Made by a program: the position numbers and the translations under genes. The notes below the pieces were generated by a model. It was given only the letters and a program-made list of their open reading frames with translations, was not told the DNA's origin and ran no database searches. From Desulfovibrio sp. OH1186_COT-070 (GTDB lineage Bacteria; Desulfobacterota; Desulfovibrionia; Desulfovibrionales; Desulfovibrionaceae): 34,594 bases of DNA. Below are positions 7,214 to 16,251 of this stretch, in pieces (within the stretch, counting starts at the first letter, position 1; every line of letters starts with the position of its first letter). Where the stretch lies: assembly GCF_003860215.1 (NCBI RefSeq), contig NZ_RQYH01000024.1:1-34594 (forward strand), written 5' to 3'.

Positions 7214-8662
7214 TTAGATTTTGTTCGCATCAATGCCGCACGCCTTGGCAACGCCAGCGCCATAGGCCGGGTCTGCCTTGGCACAGTTGCGGATGTGGCG
7301 AAGCTGGATTTCTTCCGGCACGCCATTGAGTGCGCGGGCAGTGTTGTCAAAGAGTACCTGTTTCTGTTCGTCGGTCATAATACGGAAGAGCGCGCCGGGC
7401 TGCTCAAAATAGTCTGCGTCATCGCAGGGATAGTCCCAGCGGGCGGCGTCACCGCTGATTTTCAACGGGGGTTCGCTGAAATCCGGCTGTTCTGCCCATG
7501 CCCCATCGCTGTTGGGCTCATAGGGGGTGTGCCCACCGTAATTGCCATCCACGCGCATGGCGCCGTCACGATGGTAGCTGTGGAATGGGCAGCGCGCCTT
7601 GTTGACGGGAATAAGATGGTGGTTCACGCCAAGGCGGTAGCGCTGCGCATCGCCGTATGAAAACAGGCGGCCCTGCAACATTTTGTCTGGCGACAGGCCA
7701 ATACCGGGCACAAGGTTAGCCGGATTGAACGCCGACTGCTCCACTTCCGCAAAATAGTTTTCGGGATTGCGGTTCAGCTCAAGAATGCCGACCTCAATCA
7801 GCGGGTATTCCTTGTGATACCAGACTTTTGTCAGGTCAAAGGGGTGGTAGGGCAATTTTTCAGCGTCCATTTCTGGCATGATTTGCACGCACATCTTCCA
7901 GCGCGGGAAATCGCCCCTTTCGATGCTTTCATACAAATCGCGCTGGTGGCTTTCCCTGTCACGGCCGATAAGCTCTTGGGCTTCGGCGTCGGTAAGATTT
8001 TTGATTCCCTGCTGGGATTTGAGGTGGAATTTGACCCAGAAGCGTTCGTTTTTGGCATTGATGAAACTGAAGGTGTGGCTGCCAAAACCGTGCATGTGGC
8101 GATAGGTGGCAGGCAGGCCGCGGTCACTCATGACGATTGTGACCTGATGCAACGCTTCGGGCAGAAGGGTCCAGAAGTCCCAGTTGTTGCGGGCGTTGTG
8201 CATGTTGGTGCGGGGGTCACGCTTGACCACGTGGTTGAGGTCGGGAAATTTCAGGGGATCACGAAGGAAAAAGACAGGGGTATTGTTGCCCACGAGATCC
8301 CAGTTGCCTTGGTCTGTGTAGAATTTGACGGCAAAGCCGCGAATGTCGCGCTCGGCGTCAGCGGCACCGCGCTCGCCTGCCACTGTGGAAAAGCGGACAA
8401 AGAGGTCGGTTTTCTTGCCAATTTTTGAGAAGATGGAAGCCTTGGTGTAGGCAGTGATATCGCCGGTCACGGTAAACGTGCCGTAAGCGCCGGATCCCTT
8501 GGCGTGCATGCGCCTTTCGGGAATGACTTCCCGGTCAAAATGGGCGAGTTTTTCCTGAAACCAGGTATCCTGCAAAAGCATGGGGCCGCGCGGCCCGGCT
8601 GTCATGGCGTGGTTGTTGTTGGAAACGGGGGCACCGTTGTTGAACGTCAGTTTGTTGCTCAT
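7214..8662 (-). CDS. katA: Monofunctional heme catalase
   Basis: This 482-residue enzyme converts hydrogen peroxide to water and oxygen. Visible motifs are the distal His region [11 protein letters not shown] (His53), [12 protein letters not shown], the distal Asn in [10 protein letters not shown] (Asn126) and the proximal heme tyrosine motif [14 protein letters not shown]. The length and lack of a C-terminal extension fit small-subunit (clade 3) catalases. The start at 8662 follows AAGGAG about 8 bases upstream; the 30-residue extension to 8752 is out of family and rejected. The gene has its own terminator at 7155-7182. Its 5' region contains a palindrome (8767-8778) and, farther up, a structured element with a terminator-like hairpin, so regulation by attenuation is possible. 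In an anaerobe it is an oxygen-defence enzyme. Confidence 0.96.
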   Translation of the reverse strand: MSNKLTFNNGAPVSNNNHAMTAGPRGPMLLQDTWFQEKLAHFDREVIPERRMHAKGSGAYGTFTVTGDITAYTKASIFSKIGKKTDLFVRFSTVAGERGAADAERDIRGFAVKFYTDQGNWDLVGNNTPVFFLRDPLKFPDLNHVVKRDPRTNMHNARNNWDFWTLLPEALHQVTIVMSDRGLPATYRHMHGFGSHTFSFINAKNERFWVKFHLKSQQGIKNLTDAEAQELIGRDRESHQRDLYESIERGDFPRWKMCVQIMPEMDAEKLPYHPFDLTKVWYHKEYPLIEVGILELNRNPENYFAEVEQSAFNPANLVPGIGLSPDKMLQGRLFSYGDAQRYRLGVNHHLIPVNKARCPFHSYHRDGAMRVDGNYGGHTPYEPNSDGAWAEQPDFSEPPLKISGDAARWDYPCDDADYFEQPGALFRIMTDEQKQVLFDNTARALNGVPEEIQLRHIRNCAKADPAYGAGVAKACGIDANKI

Positions 8663-8739
8663 ACGTTTTCTCCTTACAGCTTGGCTGCACGCGCATATGC
8701 AGCAGTTTGGGGAGGGGGCATGACGCCCTGCGCATTTGC

Positions 8740-8780
8740 CGTGAGTACTCATTATCAGGAGTTATTCTTGATATCAAGCA
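8740..8780 (-). promoter_or_regulatory. Candidate katA promoter with palindromic operator
   Basis: CTTGATATCAAG at 8767-8778 is a perfect 12-bp palindrome. Reading the minus strand, TTGATA inside it and GATAAT 15 bases further on could serve as -35 and -10 elements, although 15 is a short spacing. The palindrome would overlap the -35, as expected of a repressor site. It does not match the PerR box that I know, so the regulator is unknown. Confidence 0.35.
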
Positions 8781-8788
8781 AAGGGTAT

Positions 8789-8819
8789 AAAAAACCCGTG
8801 CGCGCAATCCGTACACGGG
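8789..8819 (-). terminator. Terminator-like hairpin upstream of katA
   Basis: On the minus strand CCCGTG (8814-8819) pairs with CACGGG (8795-8800) and is followed directly by six T (8794-8789). Inner bases CG/CG add partial pairing. It points toward katA and lies 127 bases before its start, and there is no protein gene upstream for it to end. It therefore ends a non-coding transcript or acts as a katA attenuator. Confidence 0.7.
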
Positions 8820-8841
8820 CTGTATGCATTGCAAAAGTGAA

Positions 8842-8966
8842 CTGGTTTGACTTGACCTGAGAGTAGCCCCTTGAAAAGGGAAGGGAACTCCATTTTGATG
8901 GCAGTGCAAACAACCCATCAACCGGGCATGATGCCCAAGGAGTTCCCAATGGAAAGTTTTAACCAA
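8842..8966 (-). ncRNA. Candidate structured RNA (riboswitch/attenuator or sRNA) upstream of katA
   Basis: Nested inverted repeats build a multi-branched fold. A 9-bp stem GGGAACTCC (8883-8891) with GGAGTTCCC (8939-8947) encloses two hairpins: TTGATGG (8895-8901) with CCATCAA (8915-8921), and GGGCAT (8924-8929) with ATGCCC (8931-8936). Beside it lies CCCTT/AAGGG (8868-8880). A weaker outer pairing joins 8842-8853 to 8954-8966. I assign the minus strand because a hairpin plus six T follows at 8789-8819, giving an RNA of about 180 nt. It does not match any riboswitch consensus I can recall. Alternatives are an independent sRNA or the end of a lost mobile element. Confidence 0.5.
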
Positions 8967-9123
8967 AGTGTTATCAAGCACAAGACCGGACTTCTCCCGC
9001 ACTACTTGCCATTGTCTTTTTTTTACAGTATCTCTAAAAATCAACACAATTACCTTGTTGTCCTGCCGCCACGGGCCTTGCCTGATGCCGCGCAGAAAAC
9101 CGGCAAGCTGCTCAGGAGTTCAT

Positions 9124-9696
9124 ATGGCACGCAAGCCGACTTCCGCAGAAGGCCTGCTCAGCATTGCGGACATATCCCGCCATTTTTCCCTGCCCGAGTC
9201 CACAACGCGCTATTACTGCAAACGCTTTGCGGCCTTCATTCCCAGCGTGGGGGAAGGGCGCAGGCGAAGATACCGCCCGGAAACACTGGATGTCATCCTC
9301 ACCATTCTGGAAGAGATGCAAAAATCCCGCACGGCCTCCGCGGTGGAAGACACCCTGCTGGGCCTGTTTCCGCGCAATGCGCTTGCTGTTTCCGGCCCGA
9401 CACTCCCCTCTCCGTCCCCGGCCCCGCAGGAGTTTTTTTCCGCACCGGCCCTGCAACTTCTTGAGCGCCAAACCACGGCCCTGGAAGGCATTGCCCGCCT
9501 GTTGCAGACTTTTCTGGAAAAATTGCCCGCCCCTGCCCAGGAAGGCACAGAAGTTTCCTCCCTGCGCAATGAAGTTGACGCCCTGCGCATTTTGCTGGAT
9601 TCTTCGGAAAAAACGCAACAAGCGGATCTGGAGCAGTTGCGGCAATGGATGGGCAAAGTCATCCGCACCCGCAACGCCCCTCCGCCCGCGGACTGA
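9124..9696 (+). CDS. MerR-like DNA-binding protein with coiled-coil tail
   Basis: This 190-residue protein opens with a MerR-type winged-helix region (about residues 10-70): LLSIADISRHFSLPESTTRY, then RRRRYRPETLDVILTI. A proline-rich linker follows (about 88-105), and the C-terminal half is Leu/Glu/Gln-rich and likely forms a coiled coil for dimerisation. No metal-binding cysteines of the classic MerR sensors are seen, so its signal is unknown. The ATG at 9124 follows AGGAG at about 9114-9118; a longer frame from 8968 runs through non-coding sequence. It is transcribed away from katA across a shared 461-base control region, so it could regulate katA, but this is only positional inference. Confidence 0.75.
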   Translation: MARKPTSAEGLLSIADISRHFSLPESTTRYYCKRFAAFIPSVGEGRRRRYRPETLDVILTILEEMQKSRTASAVEDTLLGLFPRNALAVSGPTLPSPSPAPQEFFSAPALQLLERQTTALEGIARLLQTFLEKLPAPAQEGTEVSSLRNEVDALRILLDSSEKTQQADLEQLRQWMGKVIRTRNAPPPAD

Positions 9697-9703
9697 CGGC
9701 CGT

Positions 9704-9737
9704 AAAAAACGGGCTTTTCCCTTGGGGAAAAGCCCGT
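9704..9737 (-). terminator. Strong bidirectional-looking hairpin between converging genes
   Basis: An inverted repeat with 12-13-bp arms (ACGGGCTTTTCCC with GGGAAAAGCCCGT, about 9709-9737) has a T6 run after it on the minus strand (9704-9709). It ends transcripts of the DsbA-type gene and, as a hairpin, may also end the MerR-like gene whose stop is 13 bases before it. Confidence 0.8.
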
Positions 9738-9881
9738 CCTAGTGCCACGCCTTGCGGACTTTGCGCCGCCCACGCCGCGCAGTATCTGAACAAAAAGACA
9801 CGGACATGACTCGCTTTACGGCGCGGCCAAGCCTCAACCTGCCCGCAATTTCCGGGATTGCTGACTTTGCCCGCAAGATGC

Positions 9882-9913
9882 AAACGGGGCATTTCCGCAA
9901 GAGAAAAACCCCG
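9882..9913 (-). terminator. Possible first terminator after the DsbA-type gene
   Basis: CGGGG (9885-9889) pairs with CCCCG (9909-9913), with extra A/T pairing inside. It starts 20 bases after the stop codon on the minus strand, followed only by TTTG. It is weaker than the hairpin at 9704-9737. Confidence 0.35.
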
Positions 9914-9932
9914 CTTTCAGGTATGGTCGGGA

Positions 9933-10751
9933 CTACCGGCTTCCCTTGGTTTCCAGCGCCTTTTGCACTGCGCTTCGGAACAGATCCAGCGGCAATGCCC
10001 CCCGCACCACAATATTGTTGACGAGAAAATAGGGTGTGCCCTCAATGCCCAGCTTTCTGGCATCCTGCAGGTCTTCCTTCAGAATGTCGCCCACCTTTTT
10101 GCCGCGCAAATCCCGGCTCAGGCGTTTCATGTCCACGCCCAAGCCTTCGGCAGCGTTTTTCAGGTATTCCTCTCCTTCGGCCACAAGCCGCTCCCTGTCG
10201 GCAAAAAGCTTGCGGTACAGAGCCCATGCCTTGCTCTCGTCCTGCTGGGACACTGCCACAAAATAGGCGGAAGCAAGATTGCTGACGCCTTTTTCCTCCA
10301 GGGGAAGATTTTTGAAGACAAGGCTGACATCCTTGCCGAATTCCCGCAAAAGGCTGTCCACAACTTCGGAAGCCTGCTGGCAAAAATGGCAGGTAAAGTC
10401 CGAAAAGGCCACAATGCGCACCCTGGCGCTGGCAGACCCCAGAACCGGCCTGCCCTCCAGACGAACGTCCTTGACTGTCTTGATATCTTCGTCCCACTGT
10501 TTTTCCAGACTGCGCTTCCGGCGCAGATTGGAACCCTGCTGGGCGATATCCAGAACCGCCTCGCTGTTTTTGCGCAAAACATCCAGCACAATATCCGGCC
10601 TGTCACGCAGCACCTTCTGCAAGGCTTTGGCCAGGGCTTCGTCCGACAGCGATTCACTGCGCGCCTCAAAGCCCGGCGCGCCCAAGAGCATTGTGGCGGC
10701 CACAAAGCCTCCGGCCACCGCCTTTTTCAGATTTTTTTTCCACACACCCAT
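9933..10751 (-). CDS. Exported DsbA-family thiol-disulfide protein
   Basis: This 272-residue protein has a thioredoxin-fold DsbA domain with the redox motif CHFC at residues 121-124 (FSDFTCHFCQQ) and the cis-proline loop GIEGTPYFLVN near the C-terminus. The N-terminus (KKNLKKAVAGGFVAATMLLGAP) is a signal peptide, and an about 80-residue helical, charged region precedes the fold, as in Com1/ScsC/BdbD-like proteins that can oligomerise. It therefore likely makes or isomerises disulfides in the periplasm. The ATG at 10751 has GGAA about 8 bases upstream; a GTG one codon earlier is also possible. It is monocistronic, with terminators at 9882-9913 and 9704-9737. Confidence 0.88.
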   Translation of the reverse strand: MGVWKKNLKKAVAGGFVAATMLLGAPGFEARSESLSDEALAKALQKVLRDRPDIVLDVLRKNSEAVLDIAQQGSNLRRKRSLEKQWDEDIKTVKDVRLEGRPVLGSASARVRIVAFSDFTCHFCQQASEVVDSLLREFGKDVSLVFKNLPLEEKGVSNLASAYFVAVSQQDESKAWALYRKLFADRERLVAEGEEYLKNAAEGLGVDMKRLSRDLRGKKVGDILKEDLQDARKLGIEGTPYFLVNNIVVRGALPLDLFRSAVQKALETKGSR

Positions 10752-12276
<1,525 letters not shown>

Positions 12277-12439
12277 CCGCGCAGCGCGCAGGAGAGGCTC
12301 TCATTGGCCCTGCCCCCATGCTGGATTCTCACAGCGCACACAGGAGAACGCACGCCCTGGACGAAAATGCGGCAACCGATGGAGGATTCCCATGGCGCGC
12401 AGAAAACACCCCGTCTGCCCTGCGGCAGGCAAACACTTT
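12277..12439. other. Spacer between converging parA and zinc-ribbon gene
   Basis: No gene is evident. On the minus strand, ACCCCGT at the end of the zinc-ribbon gene can pair with ACGGGGT about 30 bases on (near 12405-12411), enclosing a CTGCC/GGCAG hairpin and followed by GTTTT. This may be that gene's terminator. Confidence 0.35.
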
Positions 12440-12841
12440 CTACGGGGTCGGCGGAGTGTGCTCCAGAGCCACATGGTCACGAAAATGCTTTTGCCGCACC
12501 GTGCTGCCGCATTCACGGCAGTGAAAAACCAGCAGGCCGCCGATATTGGCGTTGGTCAGCACAAAGGGCTGCCCTTCAGCCACTCGCCAGTCAGCGCACG
12601 AGGCGGCACAGTGAGGGCAGTGTACCGCAGGGTCATAGGCATATTTGAAGTTCCAGAAGTGGAGAAATTCCTCAAAACTCTTGAGAGGGCCGGGCCGCTG
12701 CTCCACTGGCGTGGCTGTTGCTTCACGCAAAAGTTTTTTGATCTGTGGCTCCACTTTCTCCCAAAGGGCCCAGGGCAAAAGAACTGCCTCAATGTTGCCG
12801 CTGGTGTCCGCAAGGTACCGGATATCATTTTTTGCTGACAT
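12440..12841 (-). CDS. Unknown zinc-ribbon-like protein inside the par locus
   Basis: This 133-residue protein lies opposite in strand to parA and parB. The N-terminal 40 residues (RYLADTSGNIEAVLLPWALW) recall the start of small Phd/RelB-type antitoxins, in which a strand 'xxVxDxxGxxxAVxLPxxxWE' is common, but the match is loose. The C-terminal half has CPHC (75-78), Cys82 and CREC (108-111), which could bind one zinc, and a final His-rich tail RQKHFRDHVALEH. I do not recognise a family. The ATG at 12841 has AGGA about 6 bases upstream; the longer frame to 13123 overlaps parB and looks non-coding. Convergent with parA and divergent from parB, it has its own promoter in 12842-13057. Confidence 0.72.
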   Translation of the reverse strand: MSAKNDIRYLADTSGNIEAVLLPWALWEKVEPQIKKLLREATATPVEQRPGPLKSFEEFLHFWNFKYAYDPAVHCPHCAASCADWRVAEGQPFVLTNANIGGLLVFHCRECGSTVRQKHFRDHVALEHTPPTP

Positions 12842-13057
12842 ACAAATCCTGTGCAGGTGAAAAAGGTTTGCGGAACCGCCCGGAAAAAACCGCGCGGGCA
12901 AAAAATATCGCCGCAAGCTTGATGCAAAAGTGCCGTGCCGCCACAGGCTTGTCAACCGGGCAAAAGATGTGCACAAAAAAGTGCGCTGCAAACAGCTCTG
13001 CCCGGCACATGCCGCGCGGCGCAGAACCACGCGGCCAGCACCACTAGGAGAAAAAGA

Positions 13058-13972
13058 ATGAACGACAAAAAGCTGGGCAGAGGCCTGGACGCGCTTTTTG
13101 TTCCCCCCAAGGCCGGAAGCCAAGCCCCCGGCGACACAAGCATGATGCCCATAGACAAAATGCGCCCCAACCCCGGCCAGCCGCGAAAAACCTTTCAGGA
13201 TGAAGCCTTGCGGGAGTTGGCCGACTCCATCAAGTCACAGGGCATTATCCAGCCTCTTCTGGTGCGCCCCCTGCCCCGCGAAGACGCCTACCAGATCGTG
13301 GCGGGCGAAAGGCGCTGGCGGGCCGCAAAACTCGCGGGCCTTGCCCAGGTTCCCGTTTTTGTGCGCCAGCTCAGCGATGCCGAGGTCATGGCCGCGGCCC
13401 TGATCGAAAACCTGCAACGCGAAGACCTCAACCCCATTGAAGAAGCCGAAGCCTTGCAGTCCTTGCGGGAGTCCCTGAGCCTGACACAGGACGAACTGGC
13501 CGGACGCCTGGGCAAGAGCCGCTCCGCCGTGGCCAATGCCCTGCGCCTCTTGCAGCTGAGCACTGCCGCGCGCAAAGACATGCAGGAAGGACGCCTGAGC
13601 GCGGGGCACGGCCGTTGCCTGCTGGGCATTGATTCGGCAGAAGCCGCAGAAAAGCTGCGCCTGCGCATCCACAGCCACTGCCTCACCGTGCGGGACGCGG
13701 AAGAAGCCGCGGCTTTCTGGCGGGGCAACAATGCCCTGCCCTGGGAAAAAGACGACCCCATTTCCTCGCAGGCCCCACCGGCCAGAAGCGGACGCAAAAA
13801 AGACGCGCGCCTGCGCGCCCTGCAAAAAAGGCTCAGCGCGGATTTGGGCTGCAAGGTCAGCATCAGCGGCGACGCCAGCAGCGGCCGCATTGCGCTTGCC
13901 TATACCAGCAGCAACGAGCTGCAAAGCCTGCTGGAACGGCTGGGCGTGCCCCCACAGGAAAATGGACAATAG
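13058..13972 (+). CDS. parB: ParB/Spo0J partition protein
   Basis: This 304-residue protein binds parS and activates ParA. The N-terminal LGRGLDALF motif (6-14) is the usual ParA-interaction segment. The CTP-binding domain shows NPGQPRK (38-44), GERRWRAAKLAGL (from 83) and ENLQREDLNPIEEA (from 117). The parS-binding helix-turn-helix follows as LTQDELAGRLGKSRSAVANA (142-161). The C-terminal dimerisation domain runs to the end. The start at 13058 has AGGAG at 13046-13050. The stop overlaps the start of the downstream methyltransferase by 11 bases, indicating coupling. Confidence 0.97.
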   Translation: MNDKKLGRGLDALFVPPKAGSQAPGDTSMMPIDKMRPNPGQPRKTFQDEALRELADSIKSQGIIQPLLVRPLPREDAYQIVAGERRWRAAKLAGLAQVPVFVRQLSDAEVMAAALIENLQREDLNPIEEAEALQSLRESLSLTQDELAGRLGKSRSAVANALRLLQLSTAARKDMQEGRLSAGHGRCLLGIDSAEAAEKLRLRIHSHCLTVRDAEEAAAFWRGNNALPWEKDDPISSQAPPARSGRKKDARLRALQKRLSADLGCKVSISGDASSGRIALAYTSSNELQSLLERLGVPPQENGQ

Positions 13973-15347
13973 ATCCGCACCGGCCAGTCGCGCCCCGAGT
14001 GCCCATCTGGGCAAGGCGGCCCGCCTGCGGCCCACGGCCCGCAACCTTGCCCTCAAGGCCCTGCTGCTGCTGGACACGGGCCTGACTGTCCAGCAGGCGC
14101 TGGCCCGTGTGCTTGCTGCCCCGCAGCCCGGACGCCCAAAAGATGCAGGCCCGCAGGAGCTTACCCCTGCGGAGCGCAACCTCTGCTCCGAACTCGCCTA
14201 CGGTTGCCTGCGTCACGAAATCCGCATTGCGTTTGTTCTGGAGCAGGTTCTGTCCAGGCCGCATTCCCTGCCGCGCCCCATGTTTCTTGTGCTTTCCCTT
14301 GCGGTATATGGCCTGCTGTTCCAGGAAAAAGTGCCCGACCATGCCTGTGTGCACCAGGCGGTGGAAAGCGTGCGCTCGCTCTACGGCACTGCCCTTTCCC
14401 GTGTTGCCAATGCCTGCCTGCGCACAGTCCAGCGCAGGCGCGATGATTTTTCAACATACTGTTTTTATAAAGAAAAATTCAATTCCGCCAGCGCGGACAG
14501 TCTGTTTTTCTCTCTGCCGGAGTGGATTGTCGAACTCTGGAATACGGCCTACGGCGCGGACGCCGCCCGGCTTCTTTTGCAACGCTCCCTGCAACGCCCC
14601 TGGTCCGCATTGCGGATCAATGCAACCCGCGGGGAAGCCCGCGCCCTGCACGCACATTTTCTGGCCCGGGGAGAATCCGTGGGCCCGTGGGGCGTCGCTT
14701 TTGCTCCGGGCGGCCTGCCCTCCCAAATCCTCCACCGCGATCTGCGCCAGTGGGAAGAAAGCGGGGATGTGAGCTTTCAGGCCGCAGGTTCCCAGACCAT
14801 TCTGGATCAGCTTGGTCTGCGCCTCTGGCAGGGGCCGGTGTGGGATGCCTGTGCGGGATTTGGCGGCAAAACAGCCGCCCTGCTGGAATGGGGGCAAAAT
14901 GTCCGCCTGGCCACAGACGCAAGCCTCTCCCGCCTCCGCGCCCTGCCGGGCCAATGCCGCCGCCTGGGCCTGCCCGCGCCCGCCATCGCCCTTGCAGACG
15001 CACGACGCCCTCCCCTATGCCGCTGGGAGGGGAACATTCTTCTGGACGTTCCCTGCTCCGGTCTGGGCGTTCTGGCGCGCAGGCCCGACCTGCGCAGGCG
15101 CTCCCACGGGGCCGTGGCGGAACTTGCCCGCCTTCAGGCAGCCATGCTCACGCGCGCCGCAAGGCTGCTGCAACCGGGATTTTGCCTTGCCTACATCACC
15201 TGCACCCTCAATCCCGCGGAAAACGAAAAAAATATCGAGGCCGCGCTGCGCGCGGACACGGGCCTGCGCCTGGAGCGGCAGTGGCAGACCGACCACGCGC
15301 ATCCCTGGCTGGAAGGCATGTACGGCGCTGTGCTGCGCCGCGTCTGA
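13962..15347 (+). CDS. rsmB: RsmB/Sun-type 16S rRNA (cytosine-5) methyltransferase
   Basis: This 461-residue protein combines an N-terminal NusB-like helical domain (about 20-160) with an S-adenosylmethionine-dependent methyltransferase domain. Motifs include DACAGFGGKT (295-304, SAM binding), LDVPCSGLG (361-369, catalytic Cys365) and TCTLNPAENE (413-422, release Cys414), the paired cysteines typical of RNA m5C methyltransferases. By family it methylates C967 (E. coli numbering) of 16S rRNA; the exact site here is not proven. The start at 13962 follows CAGGA and overlaps the parB end by 11 bases. A 24-base gap separates it from the converging DUF116 gene. Confidence 0.88.
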   Translation: MDNRSAPASRAPSAHLGKAARLRPTARNLALKALLLLDTGLTVQQALARVLAAPQPGRPKDAGPQELTPAERNLCSELAYGCLRHEIRIAFVLEQVLSRPHSLPRPMFLVLSLAVYGLLFQEKVPDHACVHQAVESVRSLYGTALSRVANACLRTVQRRRDDFSTYCFYKEKFNSASADSLFFSLPEWIVELWNTAYGADAARLLLQRSLQRPWSALRINATRGEARALHAHFLARGESVGPWGVAFAPGGLPSQILHRDLRQWEESGDVSFQAAGSQTILDQLGLRLWQGPVWDACAGFGGKTAALLEWGQNVRLATDASLSRLRALPGQCRRLGLPAPAIALADARRPPLCRWEGNILLDVPCSGLGVLARRPDLRRRSHGAVAELARLQAAMLTRAARLLQPGFCLAYITCTLNPAENEKNIEAALRADTGLRLERQWQTDHAHPWLEGMYGAVLRRV

Positions 15348-15371
15348 ACGTTTCCGGACTGTCTGAGCGGG

Positions 15372-16193
15372 CTACAGTTTGGAGAAGTCCGCGCTCTTTT
15401 TGCCCAGCAAGAAACAGACGACATTTTCCAGATAATCCAGCGGAATGCGCGTGTCCAGGCAGGGGCCGTGGGGCCGCTGGTTCAGAACGCCGAAAACGGG
15501 CAGGGGATAACTGTCCTGAATGCCGGACGTGAGATCACGCTCGCAGGCCACCGCAACAATGCATTCCGGACGCAGTTGCACCACCAGACGGCGGGCAATG
15601 GTGCCGCCGGTAGCCACAGCCACCAGAATGCCGTACTTGTCGCGCAGGGCCAGCACATCGCCCACAGGGCACTGGCCGCAACGGCGGCAATTGTTCACAT
15701 CGTACACAAGGCGGAAGGCGCATGCGCTGCGCTGTATGCAGTGCGGCAGCAGAAGCAGCAATGATTCGGGCGCATAGGCGCGACCCCGGGAGAGCACGGT
15801 TTCGTTGTTGATCTTGATGAAACTGCGGCGCAGCCGGTTTCTTTCCAGCCCCACAAACTTGGCCAGCAGTTCCATGAGCGGAAAAAGCAGGCGCACCGTC
15901 ACATGGCGGACGCCCCGCGCGCCGGGCAGGGCAATGCCCGACCAGCTGTGGATCACGATGGTCAGGCAAAGCCAGAGCAGAATCCCGATGGCCGCGAAGC
16001 CGAAAGCCATGCTCATGGGCGCCAGCCACGCGATCTGCGCGGGAAAGACAAGCCAGGGCGCAATGAGAAAAAGGGCCAGCAACAGGCAGAGCAGAAAGCA
16101 CGAAGCGCTCAGCAGGCCGATGAAAAGACGCTTGCGGGCTCCCCCGTACTGCCGGGAAGAAAGGGAAAAGCGTGATTTGCCGAAAAAACGCAT
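15372..16193 (-). CDS. DUF116 membrane protein with cysteine cluster
   Basis: This 273-residue protein has two hydrophobic segments near the N-terminus (about 24-50 and 57-85) and a cytosolic DUF116 domain after that. The domain has the cysteines HC (152), C158 and the tight cluster NCRRCGQCP (169, 172, 175), plus ACE (217) and GPC (245). The CxxCxxC cluster suggests an iron-sulfur or zinc site. The function is unknown; a place next to fmt and def is common in Desulfovibrio-like genomes by my recollection. The ATG at 16193 has a weak ribosome site (GGATGA). It is last in the long minus-strand block, 58 bases after fmt stops. Confidence 0.85.
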   Translation of the reverse strand: MRFFGKSRFSLSSRQYGGARKRLFIGLLSASCFLLCLLLALFLIAPWLVFPAQIAWLAPMSMAFGFAAIGILLWLCLTIVIHSWSGIALPGARGVRHVTVRLLFPLMELLAKFVGLERNRLRRSFIKINNETVLSRGRAYAPESLLLLLPHCIQRSACAFRLVYDVNNCRRCGQCPVGDVLALRDKYGILVAVATGGTIARRLVVQLRPECIVAVACERDLTSGIQDSYPLPVFGVLNQRPHGPCLDTRIPLDYLENVVCFLLGKKSADFSKL

Positions 16194-16251
16194 GCTGTCA
16201 TCCGGAAACCGGCAAAGGCGACGGCCTGCCCTTGGCGGGGGAACACGCCGG

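Larger units (their letters stand above)
8663..9123. other. Gene-free region between divergent katA and the MerR-like gene
   Basis: This 461-base stretch has no credible ORF. On the katA side it contains a 12-bp palindrome (8767-8778), a terminator-like hairpin (8789-8819, minus) and a multi-helix inverted-repeat block (8842-8966). The remaining 8967-9123 holds an eight-T tract (9017-9024), an A/T-rich stretch to about 9060 and the ribosome site of the gene at 9124; nothing else is evident. Confidence 0.6.

Noticed and set aside
8842..8870. Resemblance of a minus-strand CTCTCAGGTCAAG stretch to the glycine riboswitch core
   Set aside because: The other conserved glycine-aptamer segments (the GAAGGGGCAA-like part and the GGACAGA part) are absent, so the short match is probably chance.
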